Assembly (NCBI RefSeq): GCF_030867095.1
Contig: NC_081824.1
Coordinates: 351,514,203-351,578,202 of the forward strand
From: Alligator mississippiensis
Lineage: Eukaryota > Chordata > Crocodylia > Alligatoridae
Direction: 5' to 3'
DNA: 64,000 nucleotides
Shown: piece after piece, positions 39,901-46,934 of the stretch
Layout of the letters: each line of letters opens with the position of its first letter
Numbering within the stretch: the first letter of the stretch is position 1
The notes under the pieces: model-generated
What the model saw: only the letters and a program-made list of their open reading frames with translations
What the model was told of the DNA's origin: nothing
Database searches by the model: none
Program-made: the position numbers and the translations under genes

Positions 39901-42900
39901 AATATCTTTATTAACAATCTGGAAGAAGGGAATGGAGTGCACACTCAGCAAGTTCGCAGATGACACCAAGCTGGGGGGTGCAGTAGATACACTGGAGGGT
40001 AGGGCTAGGATTCAGAGTGACCTAGACAAACTGGAGGATTGAGCCAAAAGAAATCTCATGAGGTTCAACAAGGACAAGTGCAAAGTCCTGCACTTGGAAC
40101 GAAAGAATCCCATGTATCAGTACAGCCTGGGGACTGACTGGTTAACAAGCAGCTCTGCAGAAAAGGACCCAGGGGTTACAATAGATAATAACATAAATAT
40201 GAGTCAGCAGCGTGCCCTGGTTGCCAAGACGGATAACAGCATACTGGACTGGGCTACATTAGCAGAAGTGCTGCTAGTAGACTGAGGGAAGTAATTATTC
40301 CCCTCTAGATGTGGCCTCACCAGTGCAGAATAGAGTAGTGTCCAGTTTGGGCCCTCCCCCCACTATAGAAAGGACAAGTTGGAGAGAGTTCAGCAGAAAG
40401 CAACAAAAATGGTTTGGAGGCTGGGGGACATGACTTTTGAGGAGAGGCTGGGGGAACTCGAATCCCGATGCGAGGAAAAAGAGGGAATCCCGATGCGAGG
40501 AAAAAGAGGGAAGGGGGCCAGGAGGCTTCCTTGGCTGACCAGAGAAATCCAGGGCAGCCTAAGGGCCAAAAGGGGAGCACATAAAAAGTGGAAACAGGGA
40601 GAGATCACCAAAGACGAATATACCTCCTCTGCTCGCGCTTGTAGGGAGGCAGTTAGATGGGCCAAAGCTACCATGGAGCTGAGGATGGCATCCCAAGTAA
40701 AGGACAACAAGAAATTGTTTTTTAGATATATTGGGAGTAAAAGGAAGACCCAGGGAGGAATAGGACCCCTGCTAAATGGGCAGAAACAATTGGTGACAGA
40801 CAGGGGGGACAAGGCTGAACTCCTCAACGAGTTCTTTGCCTCAGTGTTCCTAAGTGAGGGGAATGACAAGTCTCTCACTGGGATTGTAGAGAGGCAGCAG
40901 CAAGGCGCCAGACTACCATGTGTAGACCCTGAGATGGTGCAGTCACTTGGAAGAACTGGATGCCTTTAAGTTGGCAGGCCCGGATGAGCTCCATCCGAGG
41001 GTGCTGAAGGCACTGGCCAACATCATTGCAGAGCCACTGGCGGGAATATTTGAACGCTCGTGGCGCATGGGCAAAGTCCCGGAGGACTGGAAAAGGGCCA
41101 ATGTGGTCCCCATTTTCAAGAAGGGGAGGAAGGAGGACCCGGGCAACTATAGGCCAGTCAGTCTCACCTCCATCCTTGGCAAAATCTTTGAAAAAATTAT
41201 CAAGGCTCACATTTGTGAGAGCCCGGCAGGACAAATTATGCTGAGGGGAAACCAGCACGGGTTCGTAGCAGGCAGATTATGCCTGACTAATCTAGTCTCT
41301 TTTTATGACCAGGTTACGAAATGCCTGGACACAGGAGGAGCGGTGGATGTTGTATACTTAGACTTCAGGAAGGCCTTCGATACGGTATCCCACCCCATAC
41401 TGGTGAACAAGTTAAGAGGCTGTGACTTGGATGACTAAACAGTCCAGTGGGTGGCGAATTGGCTGGAGGGTCGCAACCAGAAAGTCGTGGTGGATGGGTC
41501 GGTTTCGACCTGGAAGGGTGTGGGCAGTGGGGTCCCGCAGGGTGCGGTCCTTGGACCGATACTCTTTAATGTCTTCATCAGCGACTTGGACGATGGAGTG
41601 AAATGTACTCTGTCCAAGTTTGCAGATGACACAAAGCTATGGGGAGAAGCGGACACGCCAGAGGGCAGGGAACAGCTGCAAGCAGACCTGGACAGGTTGG
41701 ACAAGTGGGCAGAAAACAACAGAATGCAGTTCAACAAGGAGAAATGCAAAGTGCTGCACCTAGGGAGGAAAAATGTCCAGCACACCTACAGCCTAGGGAA
41801 TGACCTGCTGGGTGGCACGGAAGTGGAAAGGGATCTTGGAGTCCTAGTGGACTACAAGATGAACATGAGTCGGCAGTGTGACGAAGCCATCAGAAAAGCT
41901 AATGGCACTTTATCATGCATCAGCAGATGCATGACGAATAGATCCAAGGAGGTGATACTTCCCCTCTATTGGGCGCTGGTCAGACCAGAGTACTGCATGC
42001 AATTCTGGGCACCGCACTTCAAGAGGGATGCGGATAACCTGGAGAGGGTCCAGAGAAGGGCCACTCGTATGGTTAAGGGCCTGCAGACCAAGCCCTACGA
42101 GGAGAGACTAGAGAACCTGGACCTTTTCAGCCTCTGCAAGAGAAGGCTGAGAGGCGACCTTGTGGCTGTCTATAAGTTCATCACGGGGGCACAGAAGGGA
42201 ATTGGTGAGTTTTTATTCACCAAGGCGCCCCCGGGGGTTACAAGAAATAATGGCCACAAGCTAGCAGAGAGCAGATTTAGATTAACTGTGAAGAAGTTCT
42301 TCTTAATGTCCAGAGTGGCCAAGGTCTGGAACGGGCTCCCAAGGGAGGTGGTACTCTCCCCTACTCTGGGGGTCTTCAAGAGGAGGTTATATAACCATCT
42401 AGCTGGGGTCATCTAGACCCAGCACTCTTTCCTGCTTATGCAGGGGGTCGGATTCGATGATCTATTGAGGTCCCTTCCGACCCTAACATCTATGAATCTA
42501 TGAACTGGGTTTATTTAGTTTGAAGAGAAGACTAAGAGGAGATTTGATAGCAGCCTTTAACTACTTGAAGGGTCGTTCCAAAGAGGACAGAGCTAGACTG
42601 TTCTCAGTAGTGACAGAAGACAGAACAAGGAGAAATGGTCTCAGTGCAACAAGAGAGATTTAGATTGGATATTAGGAAAATATCTGTCACTAGGATGGCG
42701 ATGAAGCACTGGAACAGGTTACCTAGAGAGGTGGTAGAATCTCTGTCCTTGGAGGTTTTTAAGACCCATCTTGATGAAGCCCTGGCTGGAAAAATCTAGT
42801 TGGGAATGGTCCTGCTTTGAGCAGGGGTTTAAACTAGATGACCCCTTGAGTGAGGTCCCTTCCAACCCTAATTTTCTATGATTCTGGAGAGCTTCACTAC

Positions 42901-43926
42901 TATTTAGAACTTTGCAGGCATGTAGTGAAATGATCAAAAATCCTGTCAGCAATATGATTGCCAGAGCTTCAGAAAGTGATAAGCCACAGAAGCCAGTTCC
43001 TGGCTGCCCACAAAATACTGGCAGCAAGGATGTTGGGAGTTTGGTTAGAAACCTGTTGTCAACTACACACAACCCATAACAAGAATGATCTGGTGGGAGA
43101 CTTGTGGCTCACCAGAGAGGAACCCAACTCTGAATTTTTTCAACACTATGGACACCTCTTTTGAAATTTCTGGGCTTATCTTGCAAATCATGTTTGCACA
43201 CTTAAAAGTTGTGTGGCACTCCTGGCATCACTGAAAGGATCGGAAGCCACCCCGTGGTGCCATGGCACCCCCCTGAGTGAGAATCAACTGATCTAAAGAA
43301 AACAAATTTATTCTAGCTTCATTCAAAATTCCATTTTTAATAAAAGTGTTGTGTATTTGCTGTAGCTCCACATTTTTAATGCATTTTAAAAAGTATTTAA
43401 AAACATATTACTATACAACTGGAAAAACTGCTAATAATTTTCCCATATTAACCTCCATAGAAAATTTTAAATCACTAACCTTAATTGCAGCTTCCCTCAA
43501 GGCCTCCAATCGCTGTCTACTACTATCTTTCATATTTACAACATCTTTGTAATCACCTTGAAGAGCTCTTTGCAGTCCATGGATTGCTTGAAAGACGGAG
43601 TTTTCACTTTCATTTAGCTCCTTTTGGAAAATTTCAAATGTATGTACCTGAAATAATTTCTCTTCATCTGATAGCCTCAAGTCTTTCTCCACTGCTTTTA
43701 TTGCATTTTTTAGTTTATTAAGGACCACATTTTTCTGACGAAGGAGCCCAGACAATTTTCTGCAGTTTTCTGAGACCCACTGTCTTCTCTGAGTGACAGC
43801 AGCTCCTTTCCCACGATGCAGCTTTATTGCATGCTTTACTAGATCATCATGTTCCGCCGTGTTCGCTAATTGACAACAAAGCAAAGAAATCAACGTCCAT
43901 AAGGAAATAAATACAATTGCCTTCAT
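3814..43926 (-). CDS. TMCO3: TMCO3, transmembrane and coiled-coil domain protein 3 (9 coding exons, 3' end outside window)
   Basis: Nine minus-strand exons join in phase: 43926-43480, 37135-36956, 34110-33919, 31106-30978, 25779-25687, 23980-23794, 22747-22630, 21983-21788, 3964-3814. They give 564 codons plus one base. From memory of the human protein (~677 residues) the match is close throughout, so about 113 C-terminal residues are missing to the left. The order is: signal peptide (~1-24), luminal helical/coiled-coil region (~25-270) with [18 protein letters not shown], then the CPA2 monovalent cation:proton antiporter domain from ~274, with the motifs [10 protein letters not shown] and [12 protein letters not shown] resembling KefB/KefC. 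The likely role is Na+/H+ or K+/H+ exchange in an internal membrane, inferred from the family only. All introns are GT-AG. The longest, 17.8 kb, is filled with transposons. It is head to head with DCUN1D2 across a CpG island. Confidence 0.95.
4825..5051. mobile_element. hAT-type palindromic MITE
   Basis: A 227-bp element that is almost entirely two inverted arms of ~105-110 bp. Both ends read CAGGGATCCTGGTTTTCTCT inward. It is flanked by an exact 8-bp duplication, CTTATCAG at 4817-4824 and 5052-5059, which is the hAT signature. The arms include matching AGTAACCCAAAATCC blocks. There is no coding capacity. Related ends occur at 48397-48672 and probably near 46620. Confidence 0.87.
5579..6409. 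mobile_element. non-autonomous hAT-type element with exact 8-bp target duplication
   Basis: The termini are CAGGGCTGTGCAAAA on the left and TTTTGCACAGCCCTA on the right. The duplication TCAGGCAT is identical on both sides (5571-5578 and 6410-6417). AT-rich terminal regions (5579-5735 and 6223-6409) flank a GC-rich middle made of repeated units containing CTCTGCTCCCTGCAGAGCC in both orientations (about 5770, 5840, 5905, 5985). A second TAGGGCTGTGCAAAAC terminus at 6222 suggests an internal or nested end. It sits inside the 3' part of the minus-strand LINE. No transposase. Confidence 0.85.
6991..7235. repeat. GC-rich insert, probably a non-autonomous DNA element
   Basis: A GC-rich block lying between the minus-strand LINE and the start of the plus-strand CR1. 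It shares the GGTGCACATGCACC-type terminal motif (7193-7206) with the hAT element at 15699-16018, which begins with AGGGTGCACAGGGGTGCATG. Exact ends and a target duplication could not be fixed. Confidence 0.4.
7236..8945 (+). mobile_element. CR1 LINE, ORF2 reverse transcriptase to 3' end, interrupted
   Basis: Translated blocks in order: [24 protein letters not shown]-like [26 protein letters not shown] (7669-7710), then after an interruption FADDTKLGE (about 8203), [20 protein letters not shown], and the 3' tail with GACCTGCTGAGTGAGGTCCC. AFDTVSH has become DFDTVSH and there are several stops. It is inserted in the minus-strand LINE and is itself split by a minus-strand CR1 fragment at 7812-8070. 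Confidence 0.88.
7812..8070 (-). mobile_element. CR1 LINE 3' fragment inserted in another CR1
   Basis: The minus strand encodes [21 protein letters not shown] and [20 protein letters not shown], the CR1 ORF2 terminus, followed by the 3' tail (CTGGAAGGGACCTCGGAAGA on the plus strand at 7836-7855). Removing it brings together GGTAGTAATAGA and CAATGG, as expected from another copy at about 39819-39832. Confidence 0.82.
9801..10640. other. no recognised feature
   Basis: AT-rich intron sequence of TMCO3. No exon or confident repeat was seen. The first ~200 bases may still belong to the decayed 5' part of the minus-strand LINE. Confidence 0.4.
10754..11756. mobile_element. non-autonomous mariner/Tigger-type DNA element with GC-rich core
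   Basis: Inverted termini: CAGGTACTCCTCGCTCAACG on the left, and on the right the inverse of CAGGCACTCCTCACTTAACG. They are flanked by TA dinucleotides (10752-10753 and 11757-11758), the Tc1/mariner/pogo target rule. The interior from ~10850 to 11570 is strongly GC-rich and gives long open frames in several phases that I regard as compositional. Excising the element and one TA restores the CR1 ORF1 reading frame, supporting the exact ends. No transposase is present. Confidence 0.87.
11599..11637. repeat. perfect 17-bp inverted repeat with 5-base loop
   Basis: CCGTTTCCACAATACGT at 11599-11615 is followed by ACGAA and then the exact reverse complement at 11621-11637. It lies inside the TA-flanked DNA element, close to its AT-richer right end. 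Confidence 0.95.
13010..13999 (+). mobile_element. solo LTR fossil of a retrovirus-like element
   Basis: A 990-bp block begins TGTGGCAG and ends CTGCCACA, the TG...CA inverted ends of an LTR. A polyadenylation signal AATAAA lies at about 13623 on the plus strand. Flanking 5-mers CTGAA and GTGAA agree at 4 of 5 positions. No gag, pol or env sequence adjoins it, so it is a solo LTR formed by recombination between two LTRs. It sits inside the old CR1 and is therefore younger than that CR1. The retroviral class was not determined. Confidence 0.68.
15699..16018. mobile_element. non-autonomous hAT-type element, 320 bp, GC-rich
   Basis: It is flanked by GGCTTCAT (15691-15698) and GGCCTCAT (16019-16026), matching at 7 of 8. 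The left end reads TCAGTGGTGACACAT and the right end ACCAGTCACCCAT, an imperfect inverted pair. It interrupts the CR1 ORF2 segment that otherwise reads LVRLHLKYCV. A related insert seems to lie at 6991-7235. Confidence 0.75.
17086..21787. other. TMCO3 intron sequence without recognised genes
   Basis: AT-rich. No exon or clear transposon ends were found, apart from the local AT-rich repeats at 19180-19258. A possible element end (AGGGTTGCCAACTGTCC) occurs near 20617 but no partner end was established. Confidence 0.45.
19180..19258. repeat. local repeats of a TATTTGTATATC unit
   Basis: AATATTTGTATATC or close variants occur four times within about 80 bp (near 19180, 19201, 19226 and 19243), partly followed by AGAT. 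This is simple low-complexity amplification. Confidence 0.75.
21788..21983 (-). CDS. TMCO3: TMCO3 coding exon 8
   Basis: 196 bp. The acceptor TTTCCTAG precedes TATTGTGATGG; the exon ends TTAACG before GTAATT. It encodes two hydrophobic helices, including [19 protein letters not shown] and [16 protein letters not shown], separated by [14 protein letters not shown]. Phase agrees with both neighbours. Confidence 0.95.
22630..22747 (-). CDS. TMCO3: TMCO3 coding exon 7
   Basis: 118 bp, following CACAG and ending CTCCAG before GTAAAG. It encodes [20 protein letters not shown] and [15 protein letters not shown]. The QD pair and surrounding residues match the conserved CPA2 antiporter helix known from KefB/KefC. 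This exon is too short to appear as a long open frame. Confidence 0.94.
23271..23467. repeat. pair of 19-bp direct repeats
   Basis: CATGGTATTTTAGAACAGGC occurs at about 23272-23291 and again at about 23448-23467. The first copy is preceded by ATACTGGGCTAGATAAATCT, similar to the 3' tail of old reptile SINE/LINE-derived repeats, but I could not assign it. Confidence 0.55.
23588..23690 (+). repeat. interspersed repeat, ATCTTTTATTAGACCAA family, divergent copy
   Basis: GATATATTTTATTGGACCAA ... GCTTTCAGGTACC ... CTTTCTTCAGGTCTCTGAG parallels better-kept copies at 36155-36258 and 53408-53512. Class unknown; no target duplication seen. Confidence 0.6.
23794..23980 (-). CDS. TMCO3: TMCO3 coding exon 6
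   Basis: 187 bp from [12 protein letters not shown] to GSARGDKEG plus one base, with donor GTATGTGC. It contains helices around [17 protein letters not shown] and the conserved [12 protein letters not shown] segment of the CPA2 antiporter fold. Confidence 0.95.
24523..24685. repeat. spaced direct repeat (two copies)
   Basis: AAGTGATATTTGCCAATCAC (from ~24526) recurs as AAGTGACACTTGCCAATCAC (from ~24660), each followed by TCAAAT, about 134 bp apart. Origin unknown; this may be an old segmental or element-internal duplication. Confidence 0.6.
24888..25103. mobile_element. small hAT-type non-autonomous element
   Basis: The left end CAGTGGTTTTCAACCTTTTT is typical of amniote hAT elements. The right end inverts to TAATAGTTTCAAATC. 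Flanks TTCTATAT (24880-24887) and CTCTATAT (25104-25111) match at 7 of 8. The interior has GTGGACCCCT-like repeats and an inverse AGACCCCCAGGGGTC near 25064. Confidence 0.78.
25400..25442. repeat. AAAT-type microsatellite
   Basis: Imperfect AAAT repeats (AATAAATGAATAAATAAAT). Confidence 0.8.
25687..25779 (-). CDS. TMCO3: TMCO3 coding exon 5
   Basis: 93 bp, exactly 31 codons: [20 protein letters not shown] then [11 protein letters not shown]. It follows acceptor TTTTGCAG and precedes donor GTATTTTT. GLEF is a highly conserved CPA2 antiporter motif. Confidence 0.95.
25897..26575. mobile_element. probable non-autonomous DNA element with GC-rich core
   Basis: The left edge CTAGGGGCTTTGTACACACC and the inverse of the right edge, CTAGGCTGCTTGTACAGGCC, are similar. 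Near the right end, GTTTAATTCTCCCTAAATTG (26481-26500) and CAATTTAGGGAGAACTAAAC form a hairpin. The core (26075-26460) is GC-rich, with AT-rich shoulders. No target duplication was found, so class and exact ends are uncertain. Confidence 0.45.
26576..29037. other. TMCO3 intron, no recognised feature
   Basis: AT-rich sequence without convincing exons or transposon ends. Confidence 0.5.
29046..30025. mobile_element. non-autonomous hAT-type foldback element (GATACCGAT-type termini), complete
   Basis: An exact 8-bp duplication, AGCTGTAA, flanks it (29038-29045 and 30026-30033). The right end inverts to AGAGGTGCACCGATATATCG; the left begins GTATGGGTGAACTGAC. Inner arms at ~29130-29270 and ~29760-29890 are inverted copies. 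The left arm contains CTG/GTAAGT (29173) and the right arm a pyrimidine-rich tract ending TACAG (29845). The GC-rich middle has compositional open frames only. Copies: 49186-49509 and 63529-64000. Confidence 0.87.
30034..30977. other. TMCO3 intron, no recognised feature
   Basis: Intron sequence between the foldback element and exon 4. Nothing recognised. Confidence 0.5.
30978..31106 (-). CDS. TMCO3: TMCO3 coding exon 4
   Basis: 129 bp, 43 codons: [20 protein letters not shown] then [20 protein letters not shown] and SIK. It follows ATACACTAG and precedes GTAAGAG. It begins the antiporter membrane domain; [11 protein letters not shown] is a standard CPA2 motif. Too short to show as a long frame in its own phase. 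Confidence 0.95.
31107..32394. other. TMCO3 intron, no recognised feature
   Basis: No exon was recognised. A GC-richer stretch at 32190-32340 resembles the cores of nearby DNA elements but has no identified ends. Confidence 0.45.
32395..32600 (+). repeat. interspersed repeat, fragment of the 51520-51975 family
   Basis: It aligns with 51745-51960: GTTTATGTGCACTGAATTTC versus GTTTACGTGTGCTGAACTTC, then TTCTGTCCCTTGCCCA versus TTCTGCCCCTGGCCCA. Probably a non-autonomous DNA element; class unassigned. Confidence 0.65.
33105..33500. repeat. GC-rich segment, likely part of a mobile element
   Basis: The GC-rich block sits in AT-rich intron and has an internal near-duplicate: GCTCTGGGGCTCCCCCATGC (33186-33205) and GCTCTGGGGCTTCCCATGC (33419-33437). 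Ends were not identified. Confidence 0.4.
33919..34110 (-). CDS. TMCO3: TMCO3 coding exon 3
   Basis: 192 bp, 64 codons from [20 protein letters not shown] to PRADHHFIK. Acceptor CTGTCAG, donor GTAAATTG. It links the luminal coiled coil to the antiporter domain; [20 protein letters not shown] is nearly invariant with the human protein. Confidence 0.96.
34396..35130 (+). repeat. interspersed element, family shared with 51520-51975
   Basis: The left edge CTGGCTGCATGTTAACACC matches CTGGATTGTCTGCACATTAAC at 51520, and the right edge AGCTCCTAGTCCTGCCCCTG matches AGCTCCAAGTCCTGCCCCCC near 51924. The middle here is GC-rich with repeated GAGCAGAGCCGGTTGGAGTG / GAAGAGCCAGTCAGAGCGGT units. Non-coding. 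Confidence 0.6.
35160..35650 (-). mobile_element. CR1/L3-like LINE, C-terminal and 3' fragment
   Basis: The minus strand encodes [17 protein letters not shown] (35550-35440), then [20 protein letters not shown] (about 35365-35306). These are CR1-superfamily ORF2 tail motifs in the right order. It is decayed and 5' truncated. Confidence 0.82.
36155..36258 (+). repeat. interspersed repeat, ATCTTTTATTAGACCAA family
   Basis: Contains GATATCTTTTATTAGACCAA, then ACTTTCAGGCACAAACAC and CCTTCTTCAGGC. The same order occurs at 53408-53512 and, more diverged, at 23588-23690. Confidence 0.75.
36956..37135 (-). CDS. TMCO3: TMCO3 coding exon 2
   Basis: 180 bp, 60 codons: [20 protein letters not shown] through DDNKS, before donor GTAAGTG. 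Heptad-like and rich in E, K and L ([20 protein letters not shown]), it is the coiled-coil half of the luminal region. Confidence 0.96.
37136..39654. other. TMCO3 intron, no recognised feature
   Basis: No exon or confident repeat was found. Short poly-T runs near 37290 and 37690 only. Confidence 0.5.
39655..42890 (+). mobile_element. older CR1 LINE, split by a younger CR1
   Basis: The left part (39655-40458) encodes [40 protein letters not shown] in a shifted frame, and [16 protein letters not shown]. The right part (42507-42890) continues [20 protein letters not shown]-like sequence and the 3' tail (GGTCCCTTCCAACCCTAATT). Joining at the duplicated GAACT gives [18 protein letters not shown] in one frame, confirming one original copy. 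Confidence 0.9.
40459..42506 (+). mobile_element. younger CR1 LINE, 5' truncated, relatively well preserved
   Basis: Starts in the ORF2 linker between endonuclease and reverse transcriptase and runs to the 3' tail. Blocks: [36 protein letters not shown] (41356-41403), a TAA at 41436-41438, [29 protein letters not shown] (41620-41646, catalytic aspartates kept), and a 321-codon open stretch 41451-42416. A frame change occurs near 40945. Flanked by GAACT at 40454-40458 and 42502-42506. A 25-bp tandem duplication sits at its 5' end (40460-40484, 40485-40509). Confidence 0.93.
42891..43479. other. TMCO3 intron 3' of the start exon
   Basis: AT-rich intron. A short GC-richer part near 43240-43280 (GGCACTCCTGGCATCACTG) could be a DNA-element remnant. 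No exon. Confidence 0.45.
43480..43926 (-). CDS. TMCO3: TMCO3 coding exon 1 (start exon)
   Basis: 447 bp, 149 codons. The chosen ATG (43926-43924, context ACAATGA) starts [20 protein letters not shown], a good signal peptide, and aligns with the human start. It is followed by [20 protein letters not shown], then [12 protein letters not shown] and [20 protein letters not shown], the first luminal helices. It ends REAAIK before donor GTTAGTG. An in-frame ATG lies 75 bases upstream. Confidence 0.95.
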
Positions 43927-44020
43927 TGTCCACTTTTTATTATGGTTGGGAGAAACATAACTTGGAATTGTCCAAAGCCTTCTGCTACAGGCTCTCTGCA
44001 TCTCAGATACACATGTTATG
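43927..44020 (-). other. TMCO3: TMCO3 5' untranslated part of the start exon
   Basis: A good acceptor (TTACCTTTCAG) ends at 44021, so the exon probably begins at 44020. This stretch holds a 3-codon upstream frame ATGTGTATCTGA and, after it, an ATG at 44001 in frame with the main start. Confidence 0.65.
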
Positions 44021-44452
44021 CTGAAAGGTAATAAAAAAATCAGCAGTCAGACAAAGTTTAATAATAGAGCCCTGGATCCACAGTGAAAAAAACAAACTCA
44101 GAGACAACACGTTCAAGACAATGAAATTTGTTTTTTAATAAAAGTAATGTGTTCTCCTTAGACCAACAGATAGTTAAAACCAAGTCTCCCTGGGTTAGTA
44201 ACATATTTTTGTTTTCTTGCTCTTCAAAACACATTATTCCACTTTAAACCCATTAAAGCTGGAAAGTTTAGCAGTTCCAGACACAGTTGTCAGTTATGAG
44301 ATATGGAAGTCTCAAAACCAAAGCAAGAAAACCCCACTATTATTCAGTTAAATTGTTAGGATAACGTTGTACATAATTAAAAACATAAAAAATAATTCCT
44401 CTTCCAGATACTCTGAGATGGTTTTCAAACTTCTATTAAAAAGGTTTAGTTT

Positions 44453-44573
44453 TATGTAGTTTAGATTATAGTTTGAATGTATGGGATGCTTTGGATAGGG
44501 ATGATCTTGTATTAGGCAGGGGCTTGGACTAGATGTCCTCTGGAGGTCCCTTCCGGCCCTACTTCTCTATGAT
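44453..44573 (+). mobile_element. CR1 LINE 3' tail fragment
   Basis: TTTGGATAGGGATGATCTTG ... CTTGGACTAGATGTCCTCTG ... TTCTCTATGA matches the 3' tail seen at 16990-17085. Confidence 0.85.
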
Positions 44574-45270
44574 AACTAAAAAGTCTATGCGAATTATTAT
44601 CAAGGGTCCCAAAGCATGTTAAGTACAGTATAAAGATTTTTTTTTAATTATTGCCTCAAAGAGGTTACAGCATACACAACACATAGCAATGAAACTGCCT
44701 TGATATTTAGTCACTGACCTTGAGCTTTCAGAAGCTATGCAGTGGTCTCCAACCATAAGCCACACTATGCAGAATGTGTTTAAAAAATGATTCAGAGGGG
44801 AACATTAAAATAAATCAGTATCATTCAGAAGCCAGTTTGCTAGTAACTATTTTTAATTCTTTATAAAAAAGACTTTTCAAGACTGTTCTTCAATTTAAAG
44901 AAACAACAAGTATTTGTTTTTTAAAAACATCTACTATAGGTTCTCAAACCATAGTAAAAATCTGCACAAACTCCATTGATTTAGAAATTTTATATAAATG
45001 TAATACCCAACAAAGTGAAATTAAGTTACCTGTAAAAATGTGCTTGCCATCTAAACTTACTATTTTTTAATTGCAGAATATCAGTAATTAAATTTCAACA
45101 AATTTTCAACAGAAGAAATAAATATTTGTTTCATTTTCAACTGCAAATTTGAACTTTGGTCAAATTAATTATAAACAACAGTGATCACAAATGGAATACA
45201 ATAATGATTGCCTGGGACCAGCTTTCCTACAAGATGCTGTCTGCCCTGCAGGACACTACCAGTTGCAAAG

Positions 45271-45563
45271 CAGGGGTCAGCAACCAACAACCAGTGGGCT
45301 GGATCCTGCCCAAAAATGTTTGATCTAGCACAGGGGATCAGTGGCCTCAAAAATCTGATCTGGCACAGGAGCTGCACCATGCCACCTATCCTCTCCGCTA
45401 CAGAGACTGCTGCTCCATCACGTCTGCACTAATCCTTGATGGACAGGGGTTAGAAATCAGCGAAGAGTGTAAGTGCAGGCAGCTGGCCGCTCCAGGTTGT
45501 AGCCCTCAACGAGGCCTGGGTTATAACCCACAGTCTATGCTGGCAAAAGGCTGCTGACTCCAG
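45271..45563. mobile_element. hAT-type element, probable
   Basis: The left end CAGGGGTCAGCAACC and the inverse of the right end, CTGGAGTCAGCAGCC, form a terminal inverted repeat of the Charlie-like kind. The interior has TGGGCTGGATCCTGCCC. Target duplication not convincing. Confidence 0.62.
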
Positions 45564-45676
45564 AATTAGAGATTGCAAGGTCCTTGATAAATTAGAAGGA
45601 AATAGTTGCTCAATGCTCCATTACACCATGTTGTTGGAATTCATGTATGTCGGTTTCAGGAAGTCTTAGATAAGCT

Positions 45677-46542
45677 CAGGGGTGGGTAAAATATAGCCCG
45701 TTGCCAGACCCGACCCACCAACTGATTTTATCTGGCCTGCAGATGTAAAACAGCACCGTGTGGCAGGCCCTGGGTGAGCCACGCTCACCTTTGCTGGTGG
45801 GTGGGGTGGGCAGCAGCTCTAGCTCCAGCTGGCACCCCAGGGGACATTGGGCAAAAGCAGTCCCACCCACCCACCACCACCCAGTGCCAGCAGAGGCTGG
45901 AGCCAGAGCTGCTGCCCACCAGCAGAAGCAAGAGTCCAAGCATAGCTTCCACATGGTGTTGGGTGCACAGGGCTGCTTCCACCCAGCATCCCCTGTGGCA
46001 CCTAGGAAATTCATCCTAGCCCCATAAGCCCTGGCCAAGTCACAGTCAGGCCCCAGTCTCTATTGCAGGAGGCACCCAGGGCCTGCAGGGCTGGACTGCA
46101 TCTCCCAGGCACTGTGGGATGCTGGGCAGAAGTAACCCTGCCCACCTGGCACCGTGAAAGGCCCTATGCAAGCCATGTTCAGACCACGATGGCTCCAGCT
46201 TCAGCCACAGCACAGTCCTGGGTAGGCAGGTGGGGCTGCTTGTACCCAGCAGCTGCCAGCATCTGAGTGTGGCTCATCCAGCTCCTGCACATGGGGGATG
46301 AAGCCTGGCCACAGGCCTTCATGCTGTTCTGCCCTGCCCTGCCATCAGAGCTTCTGGGAACTGCAGGGTGGAATGCACACACCAGGAGCCCTGATGACAG
46401 TGTGGGCTGGGCTGCAGGTGTTGGCTTGCAGTGAGGCATGGGGGAAAATGGCCTGGGGCCAGGAACTGCACGTGTGCAGCCCTCAACAGCTCACCAAAAC
46501 TCATTCAAGTAACCCTCCAGCCCAAATAACTGCCCACCTCTG
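45677..46542. mobile_element. non-autonomous hAT-type element with GC-rich core
   Basis: The left end CAGGGGTGGGTAAAATA and the inverse of the right end, CAGAGGTGGGCAGTTATTT, match. Flanks GATAAGCT (45669-45676) and GACCAGCT (46543-46550) agree at 6 of 8. The GC-rich interior has compositional open frames and no transposase. Confidence 0.75.
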
Positions 46543-46806
46543 GACCAGCTACCTTCAAGAAATATCCCAGGGCTTCCCCCCCCCAAGTTCAAATGAAACA
46601 AGTGAGGTGGAATACTACGAGCAGGGATCTGGGTTTTCCATTGCCCACAGAAAAAGCCAATGTCCCCCTTTAAAGGAAAAAGACCCAGATGTTCCAATTT
46701 AAAGTGGGAAACCACAAGCTTCCCCTTGCAAGCTGGCAGAGTTCCAGCCTGAAAGGAGCTGCTTGGGTCTGGGGGGAGGGAAGGCAGGGAGTGCAATGTG
46801 CATGTG

Positions 46807-46823
46807 CACACACACACACACAC
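46807..46823. repeat. CA dinucleotide microsatellite
   Basis: Eight CA units at the edge of a GC-rich block. Confidence 0.9.
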
Positions 46824-46934
46824 CTAGCAATACAGTCAGGCAGGGTGGTGGGAGCTCCTCCCTGCAGATAACTCTGGGGGATGTGTGGGGCATAAGCAAT
46901 GTGTGGCGGGGCACAGTAGAGGGCACAACTTCCT

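Noticed and set aside
45271-45572. TTGCAAAG / TTGCAAGG as target duplication of the element at 45271
   Set aside because: The right copy is 9 bases beyond the inverted terminus, so it does not abut the element.
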